A stretch of 64,000 nucleotides of DNA from JAXDAY01 sp034679345 (GTDB lineage: Bacteria > Eisenbacteria > RBG-16-71-46 > CAIMUX01 > VGJL01): contig JAXDAY010000035.1 of NCBI GenBank assembly GCA_034679345.1, positions 1 through 64,000 of the forward strand, in the 5' to 3' direction. This document shows, one piece after another, positions 1 to 7,755 of the stretch. Below the pieces are notes generated by a model. That model did not search any database. It saw only the letters and a program-made list of their open reading frames with translations, and was not told where the DNA came from. A program made the position numbers and the translations under genes. The first letter of the stretch is position 1. Every line of letters begins with the position of its first letter.

Positions 1-107
1 ATACGATGGGGGCGACGCGGATCTCCACGGTCATCAAGATCGGCACGCGCACGGATCGCGATCAGACGATGGAGGACAAGATCCGAAGCGTGGAGTCGAA
101 GCTCTGA
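1..107 (+). CDS. MTH1187-family thiamine-binding protein, 3' end (partial)
   Basis: Only the last 34 codons or so are present; the gene begins outside the window. The visible residues run from MGATRISTVIKIGTRTD to VESKL and stop. This matches the conserved C-terminus of the small MTH1187/YkoF-like (UPF0045) proteins, ferredoxin-fold proteins of about 100 residues proposed to bind thiamine. The segment from MGA to the stop is 91/102 nucleotides identical to a second copy ending at 3792, so this gene end is duplicated in the window. Family call rests on the C-terminal motif alone. Confidence 0.7.
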   Translation, partial: TMGATRISTVIKIGTRTDRDQTMEDKIRSVESKL

Positions 108-298
108 AGGCGACGAAGTCCACCCCGGCCCTGAGCGTCGTCTCGCCGACGACGATGGCGGACGACGAATCGAGCGTCTGTGCGCCGAGCGGCACCTCCT
201 AGAAGAAGATGCCCCCCGCACCCGCCGGCGTGGTCTTCCTCGGCGCGAGCTTGAGAGGAAGCGGCTGTTGCGCCGGCGCCGCGCTAGCCGCGAACAGC

Positions 299-354
299 TG
301 AAAACCGGCATACCGGTGAACCCGATATCGTGGGTTCGAATCCCACCCTGCCCG
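299..354 (+). pseudogene. tRNA-Ser(UGA) 3'-half remnant (possible attachment-site scar)
   Basis: The sequence starts inside what would be the anticodon loop (TGAAAACCGG) and runs through a long class II variable arm. A perfect T-arm follows (GTGGG, loop TTCGAAT, CCCAC, 330-346), then a 3' acceptor strand CCTGCCCG. This matches the 3' half of bacterial tRNA-Ser(UGA). The D-arm, the 5' acceptor strand and the left anticodon stem are absent upstream. The variable-arm stem TACCGG/CCGATA has one C-A mismatch that a functional gene would be expected to pair. tRNA 3' halves of this kind are typical scars of integrative elements. It is not a working tRNA. Confidence 0.75.
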
Positions 355-356
355 CT

Positions 357-845
357 TCATCCTCCAGGTGGCCTGCGGAACCGCATCGTTCCCGAGTCCA
401 CCGGCAGGTCGAGGTAGAGATCGCCGCCCTTCAGGAAGTAGCGGGTGGCGCGGCCGAGGTCCCGCGCGTACCGGTTCGACAGCGAGCCCGGGGGACACGC
501 GACCTTGGTGAGCGCCAGGGGACCGAACGTGAGCCGGCGGTCGGCGGTCACCGCATACGGGGCGGAGCCGCGGTTACAGTCGGCGCGCACCGCGATCCGG
601 CCGGCGGTGTCGAAGCGAACCGTGTACCGCTCGGGCGCATCGACGGTCACGCTGTCCACTGGCGTCGTTAGGCTCACCCACTGCCAGGCGACCCCCGCCA
701 CATCCGGCGGCATGACCGAATCCGGCGCCGCCACAAACGACGGCTGCGCCGCCGGCGGGACGCGTGGGGCGCCCGTCTGCGCGCACCCGGCGAGCACGCC
801 CGCGATGAGGGCCACCCGGACGACCATCGGCGGCTGACGATGCAT
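357..845 (-). CDS. META/HslJ-domain lipoprotein
   Basis: 162 residues. The N-terminus is a lipoprotein signal with lipobox VLAGC, so the mature protein should be membrane-anchored. The remainder fits the META (HslJ-like) domain: a WxxVSL strand, then an RADCNRGSAPY segment matching the family GCN...Y motif, then LTKVACP near residue 115 matching the family T..aC motif, and a terminal beta strand. META proteins are small envelope proteins linked to heat or antibiotic stress in enterobacteria; the role here is unknown. The stop codon lies only 3 bp from the tRNA-Ser remnant, so the gene abuts the putative integration scar. A ribosome-binding sequence (GAGGAGG) lies just upstream of the ATG. Confidence 0.75.
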   Translation of the reverse strand: MHRQPPMVVRVALIAGVLAGCAQTGAPRVPPAAQPSFVAAPDSVMPPDVAGVAWQWVSLTTPVDSVTVDAPERYTVRFDTAGRIAVRADCNRGSAPYAVTADRRLTFGPLALTKVACPPGSLSNRYARDLGRATRYFLKGGDLYLDLPVDSGTMRFRRPPGG

Positions 846-1309
846 GCAACCTCCTCGTGAACGCGGCGGCGGCCGCGGGACGGCGACGTGGTGCTCATCC
901 GGAAGAGCCGGCAGCGCGTGACCCTCGACGGCGCCGTGTGCCGATGAGACATTTCAAGCCCCCCCTCAGGCACCAATCCGGCACCCTCACGATCGCGCTT
1001 GACCGAGTATAGAGGGGCTCCGCCTCGGGCTTCCAGGTGATTCGCACATCGCCCCACGCTCTTGAGTCGATCCCCGTGCTCTCCTGAAAGCGGAACATCC
1101 CCTCCCTCAAGCCTCTCCTCCCTACCGGAGACTCCGATCGGGCAGACTCCGCCCCTCTGACCCGCGCAAGCACGCACGGATCGCCCGCTCGCGTGCGATC
1201 TCCTCTCGCGAACTCCCACACCTCCCGCCATCCTCCCGTCACGGCGGCGGTTCACTCCCGCCCAGACCTCCGCTTGACATTGAAACACCACTCCAGTCTC
1301 CTAAGGATC
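846..1309. other. Intergenic region between divergent META lipoprotein and membrane glycosyltransferase genes
   Basis: 464 bp without a convincing gene. Open frames on the minus strand have no recognisable domain and lack codon character. A TTGACA hexamer at 1274-1279 could be a -35 element for the rightward gene, but I see no good -10 at the right spacing. Base composition drops toward the right end, matching the lower GC of the following gene. Confidence 0.4.
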
Positions 1310-3463
1310 ATGAGAGATCGTCTTGTACCCTGCTTCCTTGCGATCCTCGTACTCACAAGGTGTCTCTTTCTCCTGGCGGGACTCGACCCCGCTGAGGAGC
1401 GCCTGATGACTACTTTGGACCCGGCCGGACGCGGTTGGCCAGTAGGCCCAGAACGCCCACTCTACGACCGCGAGGAGCTCTATGCAGGAACTGCTGCGGA
1501 AGCGATTCGTCTCAACACAGGCATCCCCTTGTCCGCGTTTAGGTACATGCCGTATGCCAGCGGTAGTTTACTCGTCTCGCTGGCTGCGGTTCCCTGCTAT
1601 GCGCTGCTAGGGCCAACCTATCTAGCCTTCAAGATCATTCCGCTGCTAGTCACCATCTCAGGGGGTCTCGTCTGGCTGCTGTTAGTGCGCCACTGGTTCG
1701 GCAGACGGATGGCTCTTTCATTTGGCCTTCTCTACATACTCGCGCCTGCCGTTCTTGTTCGGACAGCGTTGATAGCCAAAGGTGACCATCCCGAGGCGAT
1801 GATGCTCATCGGCTTGTCGCTGCTACTTGCCACCCAAGCAACGAAGAGGACAGAAAGTCCATCAGCACCTTTCTGGGCTGCGGCAACGGGGCTCGTGGTT
1901 GGCCTCGGCGTGTACGTGACATACTCGACAGTGCCGGTTACTGCTGGCGTGCTGACAGCCGGCCTAATCCTGACTCAGGCTCGCCCGAGGATCCTTTGGC
2001 TAGCCGGAGTGATCGGCCTTGCAGTAGGGCTCATACCTTGGGTTACTACGATGGCACTGACTCACGGCGCGGCACTTCGCGTATATGGCAGAGCGCTTGG
2101 TTCGACCCTTCCAATTACGATCGCCCTCGAGCGTTTCGGTGGTCTGCTGACGCGAGGATTCGCCGCCGGATACGACCTGCCGGGCGGTCTCCCTGTCCGA
2201 GTCTTGGCGGCCTATACATGGTTGGTAACCGTCCTCTTCGGATGGGTTCTGCTACTCAGAAGCTCCCGCAAGTCACGGGCAGTCCTACTCCTGATGGCAG
2301 GCACTGCGTCGCATTTCATTGCGTTTGGCTTCACCGCTCCCGACGCGAGTTCCCGATATCTGATTCCCGGATATCCATTGCTTCTGATAGCTGCTGCATA
2401 TCCACTCAGCACACCCGCCACTCGCCAGTCCCGTGCATTCTCGTGGAAACGGATTCCGTGCGTACTTGCACTTCTCTTCGGGTTGGCCTCTCAGGCAACC
2501 GTGGTGGGCGCGTCGTCGTATCCGTCCATTCATTCCGCCATGAAAGGAACGGATTGGCCTCTATTTGGCGAGGTGCTCGGGCAGAAGCTGACTCCCGAAG
2601 GAATCGATCTCTTTCCAGTAGAGTTGCGTGGTTATCTTTACCGAGGCCAGGGGGAGTGGGCCTACCTGGTGGTCAGCCAGGACGAATGGCCCAAGATGGC
2701 CGCCCGCGCAGGACCTGACTCGGCAAGTTTCTGGGAGGGAATCGGGGTTGCATGGCTGGGGAGATGGCGACCCGGCCTCATCGGAGCCCGGCTTCGCGCC
2801 ATGCCAGCGGAGCGACAGCGGGCTGTGCTCGACGGCATGGCACTCCACCTGGATAATGCCCTGGCTCCGCTTGTCGTCCGCGCGCCCCAGCTTGTTCAGC
2901 CTCTCATGAGCGAACTCAGTGCGCTGGAGCACCCTGGCATAACCTCTTCCTTCGCAAGAACGCTCGGCGTGCTATCAACCCAAGGAGTGATCCTCCCAGA
3001 GGATGCAATACATCTCGGCGAAGGTATCATTGGAACCAGCGACAGACTTCGCGGGTTGGGCTGGGCCTTGTACCGGGGGGGGGGCAAGTCCTCCGTTGGA
3101 ATGCGGCTCTGGCAATCCCCAAGTCGACTCCAGTCGTCAGAATCGCGACTTCTTCCTGACAATTCCGCCCCCGTCGCCTTCTTCGAGGGAATGGCATCGG
3201 CCTTCTCCTGGGATCTCTCCCGTCGAAGTGATCGATCACTTGTGGACCCTCTGACAGGCATTGCTCCCCTGATGACGGAGATCAGCTCTCTGACGGATGG
3301 TCTCGATTCCGTTCGCGCAGCGACTTTCTATCTGAATGCCGGTTCGGTCCTAGCGACGATTGCCTCGGGACCTACGACTCAACTAGGCGACCAAATCGCG
3401 CGACAAGTTAACCGAGTACCGTCACAGTATCGCATTCCCTTTCTCGAGGGCCTTGGGCAATGA
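1310..3463 (+). CDS. Polytopic membrane glycosyltransferase-like protein with helical C-terminal domain
   Basis: 717 residues from the ATG at 1310, which has AAGGA 5 bp upstream; the frame stays open further upstream but with no better start. The first 420 residues or so carry about ten hydrophobic segments. An acidic extracytoplasmic loop after TM1 (EERLMTTLDP, YDREELYAG) resembles the first loop of PMT/ArnT-type (GT-C fold) transferases that use lipid-linked sugars. The C-terminal 280 residues are soluble and repetitive (for example QPLMSELSAL and APLMTEISSL; LDGMALHLDNAL and FEGMASAFSWDL), probably a helical repeat. Base composition is unusual: one 60-base line counted by hand is 55% GC, clearly below its neighbours, and codon choice is more AT-rich, suggesting transfer. 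A G10 run lies within the coding frame. The substrate is unknown. Confidence 0.6.
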   Translation: MRDRLVPCFLAILVLTRCLFLLAGLDPAEERLMTTLDPAGRGWPVGPERPLYDREELYAGTAAEAIRLNTGIPLSAFRYMPYASGSLLVSLAAVPCYALLGPTYLAFKIIPLLVTISGGLVWLLLVRHWFGRRMALSFGLLYILAPAVLVRTALIAKGDHPEAMMLIGLSLLLATQATKRTESPSAPFWAAATGLVVGLGVYVTYSTVPVTAGVLTAGLILTQARPRILWLAGVIGLAVGLIPWVTTMALTHGAALRVYGRALGSTLPITIALERFGGLLTRGFAAGYDLPGGLPVRVLAAYTWLVTVLFGWVLLLRSSRKSRAVLLLMAGTASHFIAFGFTAPDASSRYLIPGYPLLLIAAAYPLSTPATRQSRAFSWKRIPCVLALLFGLASQATVVGASSYPSIHSAMKGTDWPLFGEVLGQKLTPEGIDLFPVELRGYLYRGQGEWAYLVVSQDEWPKMAARAGPDSASFWEGIGVAWLGRWRPGLIGARLRAMPAERQRAVLDGMALHLDNALAPLVVRAPQLVQPLMSELSALEHPGITSSFARTLGVLSTQGVILPEDAIHLGEGIIGTSDRLRGLGWALYRGGGKSSVGMRLWQSPSRLQSSESRLLPDNSAPVAFFEGMASAFSWDLSRRSDRSLVDPLTGIAPLMTEISSLTDGLDSVRAATFYLNAGSVLATIASGPTTQLGDQIARQVNRVPSQYRIPFLEGLGQ
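3075..3084 (+). repeat. G10 homopolymer inside the glycosyltransferase-like gene
   Basis: Ten consecutive G at 3075-3084, coding for an R-G-G-G-K stretch. The reading frame after the tract still gives repeat units similar to those before it, so the ten-G form is in frame. Long G runs in surface-glycan genes are classic slipped-strand phase-variation sites, but are also common sequencing-error sites. Confidence 0.85.
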
Positions 3464-3657
3464 CACCGCACGCGTTGCCCGCGCTAGCACACGTTCGCCC
3501 TGTCCAGACTGCTGAGAGATGCATCTCCCTTGACGCGGATCGCTCTTGGTTGTCACGGCCGCAGAGGTGCCTTGGGATTGACCCCGTCTTCTTGTCCACT
3601 AGCGGATGCAAAGCGCCCGGGTCCCCCGCGGACGGGCTACCGCAGCGAATCGCCGAG

Positions 3658-3792
3658 CACGTGCTGCCGTGCCACGAAGTGGTGCACGCGATGGGCGCTG
3701 TGCGGATCTCCACCGTCGTCAAGCTCGGCACCCGCACCGACCGCGATCAGACGATGGAGGACAAGATCCGGAGCGTGGAGTCGAAGCTCTGA
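3658..3792 (+). pseudogene. Truncated second copy of MTH1187-family gene 3' end
   Basis: About 40-45 codons ending in CHEVVHAMGAVRISTVVKLG through VESKL match the C-terminus of MTH1187-family thiamine-binding proteins. They match the gene end at 1-107, with 11 differences in 102 nucleotides. The frame upstream of about 3658 has no resemblance to the N-terminal half of the family, so this is a decapitated copy. Differences include I to V and I to L changes. It lies directly downstream of the low-GC gene and forms the right boundary of the rearranged segment. Confidence 0.7.
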
Positions 3793-3817
3793 AGGAGACC
3801 GCCAGGAGCGCGAGGGA

Positions 3818-4417
3818 TTAGATCTCCAGCGCTCGCATCGGCTCGAGAATGAACGGCTCCCAGGAAGGTCTGCGCTGACCGAGTGGGATCGTCAAGCAGG
3901 GGGACCAGGTCGGCTCGCGGGGTTCACGGATCAGCCGGACGCCCGCTTCCGCGAGCGTCCGGTTCGATTTTCGCCGGTTGCATCGCACGCAGGAGAGAAC
4001 GCAGTTCGTCCAGTTCGTCCGCCCCCCCTTCGAGCGCGGCACGATGTGATCGACGGTGAGCTCCTCGATCGGGGGCCGGGCTCCACAGTACTGGCAGGTG
4101 AGCCGGTCGCGCCGGTAGACGTTCCTTCGGGAGAAGCTGACCCTGCGTCGCGGGATTCCCTCGTAGAGGCTCAAGAGCAGGATCTCGGGCGGCCGGATCC
4201 GATACCGCTCGGTCCGCACGCATGGCTCGCCATCGGCCGGCGGGACGCTCGCCCAGGACTCGAAATCGTGCAGCGTCGAGTCGACGGGATGAACCGCCCG
4301 GGCGGCTTCCCGGTACATCAGACAAAGAGCGACGCGGACCGGCGTCGTGCCGACTGCGGTCCAGTGTCGGTTGAGGACGAGCGCGCGCTCCTCTAGGATC
4401 GCCGAGGGCTTGACCAT
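3818..4417 (-). CDS. HNH endonuclease
   Basis: 199 residues from the ATG at 4417; longer upstream frames are unlikely because they run into low-complexity sequence. The core HNH fold is clear: zinc knuckle CQYC at 108-111, VDHIVPRSKGG with the catalytic D-H at 123-124, asparagines at 135 and 138, and the second knuckle CVRC at 143-146. The N-terminal part (VLNRHWTAVGT, CLMYREAARAV) is the conserved extension of a widespread family of stand-alone HNH proteins, often found near defence or mobile genes, whose target is generally unknown. It is the last gene of the left accessory patch and is transcribed toward the truncated MTH1187 copy. Confidence 0.85.
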   Translation of the reverse strand: MVKPSAILEERALVLNRHWTAVGTTPVRVALCLMYREAARAVHPVDSTLHDFESWASVPPADGEPCVRTERYRIRPPEILLLSLYEGIPRRRVSFSRRNVYRRDRLTCQYCGARPPIEELTVDHIVPRSKGGRTNWTNCVLSCVRCNRRKSNRTLAEAGVRLIREPREPTWSPCLTIPLGQRRPSWEPFILEPMRALEI

Positions 4418-4570
4418 AAGTAGGCATGACGATAGCAAAGCGCGCCCGGGGGCACCAAGGGGGATCTGCCCCCTCCTTGACCCTCCCCCGCACCCTGTGA
4501 CAGACTGCCCCGTACTTCTCGAACCCGCCCCCATTGGGATTCCACGAACCGATCAAGGAGCAGCGCACGG

Positions 4571-6919
4571 ATGAGCCGAGCCGAAGAGATCCGCCGCGAT
4601 GCGGTCGCGCACTATGCGCAGTGGGACAAGGTCGCCGACATCGTCGACCAGTTCATCGACATGATGCTGAACTACCGCCAGAGCGGCCACCCGGGTGGGT
4701 CTCGGTCGAAAGTCCACGCGCTGGTCGCGACCCTTCTCGGAGATGTGATGCGATGGGACCCCCGACATCCGGAGAAGCGCTTCGGCGATCGGTTCGTTCT
4801 CGTCGCCGGCCACACCGCTCCTCTGGTCTACGCGACCCTTCCGGTCATGAACGAGGCCCTGCGCGTCAGGTACGCCCAGACCCGGGATCCGCGCTACGCC
4901 ATCCCCAACGAGGCGCGCCGCGCTCTCTACTGGGAGGACCTCCTCGGCTTCCGCCGCCGCGGCGGGATCGCCGGACACGCCGAGATGGAGGGAAAGACCC
5001 TCTTCTTCAAGTTCAACACCGGCCCCTCGGGACACGGCAGCCCCGCTGCCGCGGGAGAGGCGATGGCGCTGAAGCGCGCCGGCGCCGCCGGCGTGCGCGT
5101 CTTCGCATTCGAGGGAGAAGGAGGGCTCACCACAGGGGCGTCACACGAGACGAAGAACTCCGCCTGGGGGCTCGGGCTCGACAACCTGGTCTATGTGGTC
5201 GACTGGAACGACTTCGGGATCGACGATCACGCCGTCTCGAGCGTCGTGCCGGGCTCTCCGCATGATTGGTTCGCCCCCTACGGCTGGCGCGTTCTCGGCA
5301 CCGAGCAGGGAAGCGAGTTCGCGAGCGTGCACCCCTTGCTCTTCGAGGCGGTCCACGGCGAGTCGGGCGGAGCCCCGACCGTGGTCTGGATCAAGACCCG
5401 CAAGGGGCGCGGCTACCTCAAGTACGACTACAAGAGTCACGGATCCCCCCATGCTCCGGCGAATCACGAGCTCTACTGGGAGACGAAGCGAGAGTTCGCG
5501 GAACGCTACGGCGTCGACTTCGCGGGATTCGGACAGGCGGCGCCGAAGGATCCCGCGGAGTTCCGCGCGCAGGTCGAGACGAACTTCCGCAAGGTGGTGG
5601 AAGTCCTCCACCGCGATCAGGCCCTCGTCGACTACCTCGCCGACACGCTGGTGCGAATCGGCGACTCCGTCCCGCAGGAGATCTCGGGCTACCGGTTGAA
5701 TGCGCGCCGCACGCCTGCGCGCGATCCCCGGATCTTGGATGCGCGCTCCTATCCCGAGTCGCTCTGGGCCAAGCCTGGCGAGAAGCAGCCGAACCGCGCG
5801 GCCCTCGCGAAGTGGGGCGCGTGGGTGAACGGCTACTCCCGGAAGGAGTACGGCCGCCCCCTCTTCCTCGCGATGTCCGCCGACCTCGCGGGATCGACGA
5901 ACATATCGGGCTTCGCTGATTCCTGGGACGGGACCCCCGGTTGGGGAAAGTACGACCGGAACGCGAATCCCGAGGGGGCGCTCCTGCCGCAGGAGATCAC
6001 CGAGTTCGCGAACGCGGGAATCAGCGTCGGGATCGCGAGCGTGAACCTCTCCGACCGGCCGGAGGAGGAGTTCGACGGCTTCTTCAGCGCCTGCTCGACC
6101 TACGGGAGCTTCAGCTACCTCAAGTACGGGCCGATGCGGCTCTTCAGCCAGCTCGCGCAGGACTGCCCGCTCAAGGTGGGCAAGGTCCTCTGGGTCGCCG
6201 GGCACTCCGGCCCCGAGACGGCCGACGACAGCAGGACCCACTTCGGGGTATTCGCGCCCGGCGTCACGCAACTATTCCCCGACGGGCATGTCGCCGACCT
6301 GCACCCGTGGGAATACAACGAGGTGCCGGTCCTCCTCGCCGCCGGACTTTCCTCCTCCGCAGCGATCCTGGCGCTCCACCTGACGCGTCCGGCGATCCCG
6401 ATTCCCGATCGTGCCGCGCTCGGCATGGCTTCGCACTTCGAAGTGGCGCGCGGCGCGTATCTGATCCGCGACTACGCGCCCGGCAAGAAGCCGATGGGGT
6501 GCATCCTCGTGCAGGGGACGATGTCGACCCACAACCTCGTGGCGATCCTGCCCGAGCTGGAGCGCGCGGGGCTGAACGTCAAGATCGTCGCCGCGGTGAG
6601 CCCGCAGCTCTTCGCGTCGCAGGATGCCTCCTATCGCGATCGGATCCTCTCCGCCGCGGACCGCCTCGATGCGACCTACATCTCGAACCGCAGCCGCCGT
6701 CTCATGCACGACTGGCGCCTCGCGCCGATCGCCCACGAGTACGCGATGACCTCCGACTTCGACGACCGCTGGCGCACCGGCGGGACCGTCGATGAGGTGA
6801 TCGAGGAGGCGCATCTCTCGCCGGAGTGGCTCCTGAAGGGGATCGAGCGTTTCGCGCGGGAACGCGGAAACCGGCTCGGCCGGATCCGCCGGGCGCTCGA
6901 CGAGGCGGAGAACCGCTAG
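4571..6919 (+). CDS. Divergent transketolase
   Basis: 782 residues, longer than the usual 660 or so. GGAG at 4556 precedes the ATG. Thiamine-diphosphate enzyme with transketolase layout: N-terminal PP domain with SGHPGGS near residue 38 and GHTAPLVYA near 80; the ThDP/metal motif near residue 180 reads EGEGGLTTG followed by WNDFGIDD; the Pyr domain has EITEFANAGISVG (probable catalytic Glu) and THFGVFAPGVTQLFPD; then a C-terminal transketolase-like domain. The usual GDG motif is GEG here. The family interconverts sugar phosphates in the non-oxidative pentose phosphate or Calvin cycle by moving a two-carbon ketol unit. It stands alone, so the exact substrate cannot be inferred. Confidence 0.85.
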   Translation: MSRAEEIRRDAVAHYAQWDKVADIVDQFIDMMLNYRQSGHPGGSRSKVHALVATLLGDVMRWDPRHPEKRFGDRFVLVAGHTAPLVYATLPVMNEALRVRYAQTRDPRYAIPNEARRALYWEDLLGFRRRGGIAGHAEMEGKTLFFKFNTGPSGHGSPAAAGEAMALKRAGAAGVRVFAFEGEGGLTTGASHETKNSAWGLGLDNLVYVVDWNDFGIDDHAVSSVVPGSPHDWFAPYGWRVLGTEQGSEFASVHPLLFEAVHGESGGAPTVVWIKTRKGRGYLKYDYKSHGSPHAPANHELYWETKREFAERYGVDFAGFGQAAPKDPAEFRAQVETNFRKVVEVLHRDQALVDYLADTLVRIGDSVPQEISGYRLNARRTPARDPRILDARSYPESLWAKPGEKQPNRAALAKWGAWVNGYSRKEYGRPLFLAMSADLAGSTNISGFADSWDGTPGWGKYDRNANPEGALLPQEITEFANAGISVGIASVNLSDRPEEEFDGFFSACSTYGSFSYLKYGPMRLFSQLAQDCPLKVGKVLWVAGHSGPETADDSRTHFGVFAPGVTQLFPDGHVADLHPWEYNEVPVLLAAGLSSSAAILALHLTRPAIPIPDRAALGMASHFEVARGAYLIRDYAPGKKPMGCILVQGTMSTHNLVAILPELERAGLNVKIVAAVSPQLFASQDASYRDRILSAADRLDATYISNRSRRLMHDWRLAPIAHEYAMTSDFDDRWRTGGTVDEVIEEAHLSPEWLLKGIERFARERGNRLGRIRRALDEAENR

Positions 6920-6955
6920 GGCCTGAGCCGCTGCGGGCAGGCGCAGGGCCGCGAC

Positions 6956-7705
6956 TCAGCTCGCCGTTCGGGCCTTCTCGACGAGACTTCGCGCTCGATC
7001 CAGGTGGCGCGGATGAAGAGCTCCTCGTGGATCGACGAGGAGATGGTGGATCGTGCGCGGCGCGCGCCGCGCATAGTGAACGAGCACGCGCCCCAGGGCT
7101 TGCTGGACCCACGGATGGGGTTCGGGGTCGGAGAGCAGCAGCCGAAGGATCGCCAGGGCCCGGGATGCCTGCACGCCGCGCTGCGCGCCCCGTCCCCGCC
7201 CTGGGAGCAAGGCGAGCGCGGCCGCCCTGCGGACGAGGGGATTGTGATGCACCGCCCAGCGGGCATGTCGCCGGATCAAGGCGGGATTGCGCGCGATCAT
7301 CCTCCCCTGAATCCTCGCGAGCCGATCGGCAACCCAAGGATGATCAAGCGTGGAGGCCGCGTGGATCACCATCGCCACGCCCCAGTCCCGCCACACGTCG
7401 ACCAATCGATCGAGTATCTCGAGAGCGAGCATCCGCTCTTCGTGATAGGAGCCGGCGAGAAGATCACTCAGCACCTCGGCTGCGTGGTCGGGTCTCCCCT
7501 GACGGATGAGCGCGGCCGCGGCGCGATGGCCGAGCCGATGAACGGCACGACGGGACACGCCGGCGTGCGCGGCCCCCGCGCCGGAGCGCCGTCTCCTCCG
7601 GCCGGCGCGCGGAAAGCAGGAGCGGCGCAGCAATGCGTGGCGCAGATCCGTCGCGTTCCAGGCGACCGCTGAGGGCCGCTCCGGAGGGATGCCTCTTGGA
7701 TTCAT
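6956..7705 (-). CDS. AlkD-like DNA alkylation repair protein (HEAT-like repeats)
   Basis: 249 residues from the ATG at 7705. The start is chosen because the homology begins after it. The helical HEAT-like pattern fits AlkC/AlkD glycosylases: LALEILDRLVDVW, DHPWVADRLARI, then HHNPLVRRAAALALLP and HPWVQQALGRVLVHYA, which correspond to the paired repeats that hold alkylated DNA in AlkD. The family excises 3-methyl- and 7-methyl-purines. I could not place the catalytic Asp/Trp/Arg set with certainty, so it may be a non-catalytic relative. It is convergent with the transketolase gene and downstream of a second HEAT-type gene on the same strand. Confidence 0.65.
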   Translation of the reverse strand: MNPRGIPPERPSAVAWNATDLRHALLRRSCFPRAGRRRRRSGAGAAHAGVSRRAVHRLGHRAAAALIRQGRPDHAAEVLSDLLAGSYHEERMLALEILDRLVDVWRDWGVAMVIHAASTLDHPWVADRLARIQGRMIARNPALIRRHARWAVHHNPLVRRAAALALLPGRGRGAQRGVQASRALAILRLLLSDPEPHPWVQQALGRVLVHYARRAPRTIHHLLVDPRGALHPRHLDRARSLVEKARTAS

Positions 7706-7755
7706 GCCCCGATTCTCGCAGATCCGGGAGTCAAGTTGCCAGAGACTCGCGTCGG

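Noticed and set aside
299..354. A functional tRNA-Ser
   Set aside because: D-arm, 5' acceptor strand and half of the anticodon stem are missing, and a variable-arm pair is broken.
199..498. A 99-codon minus-strand frame containing WDSNPRYRVHRYAGFQ
   Set aside because: This peptide is the well-known artefact of translating the antisense strand of tRNA-Ser; it is explained by the tRNA remnant.
674..1291. Minus-strand frames upstream of the META lipoprotein
   Set aside because: No start with a ribosome site, no homology that I recognise, and they run through the probable promoter region.
5141..6271. A 376-codon antisense frame over the transketolase gene
   Set aside because: Shadow of the real gene; composition is Arg/Glu/Val-rich with no fold signal.
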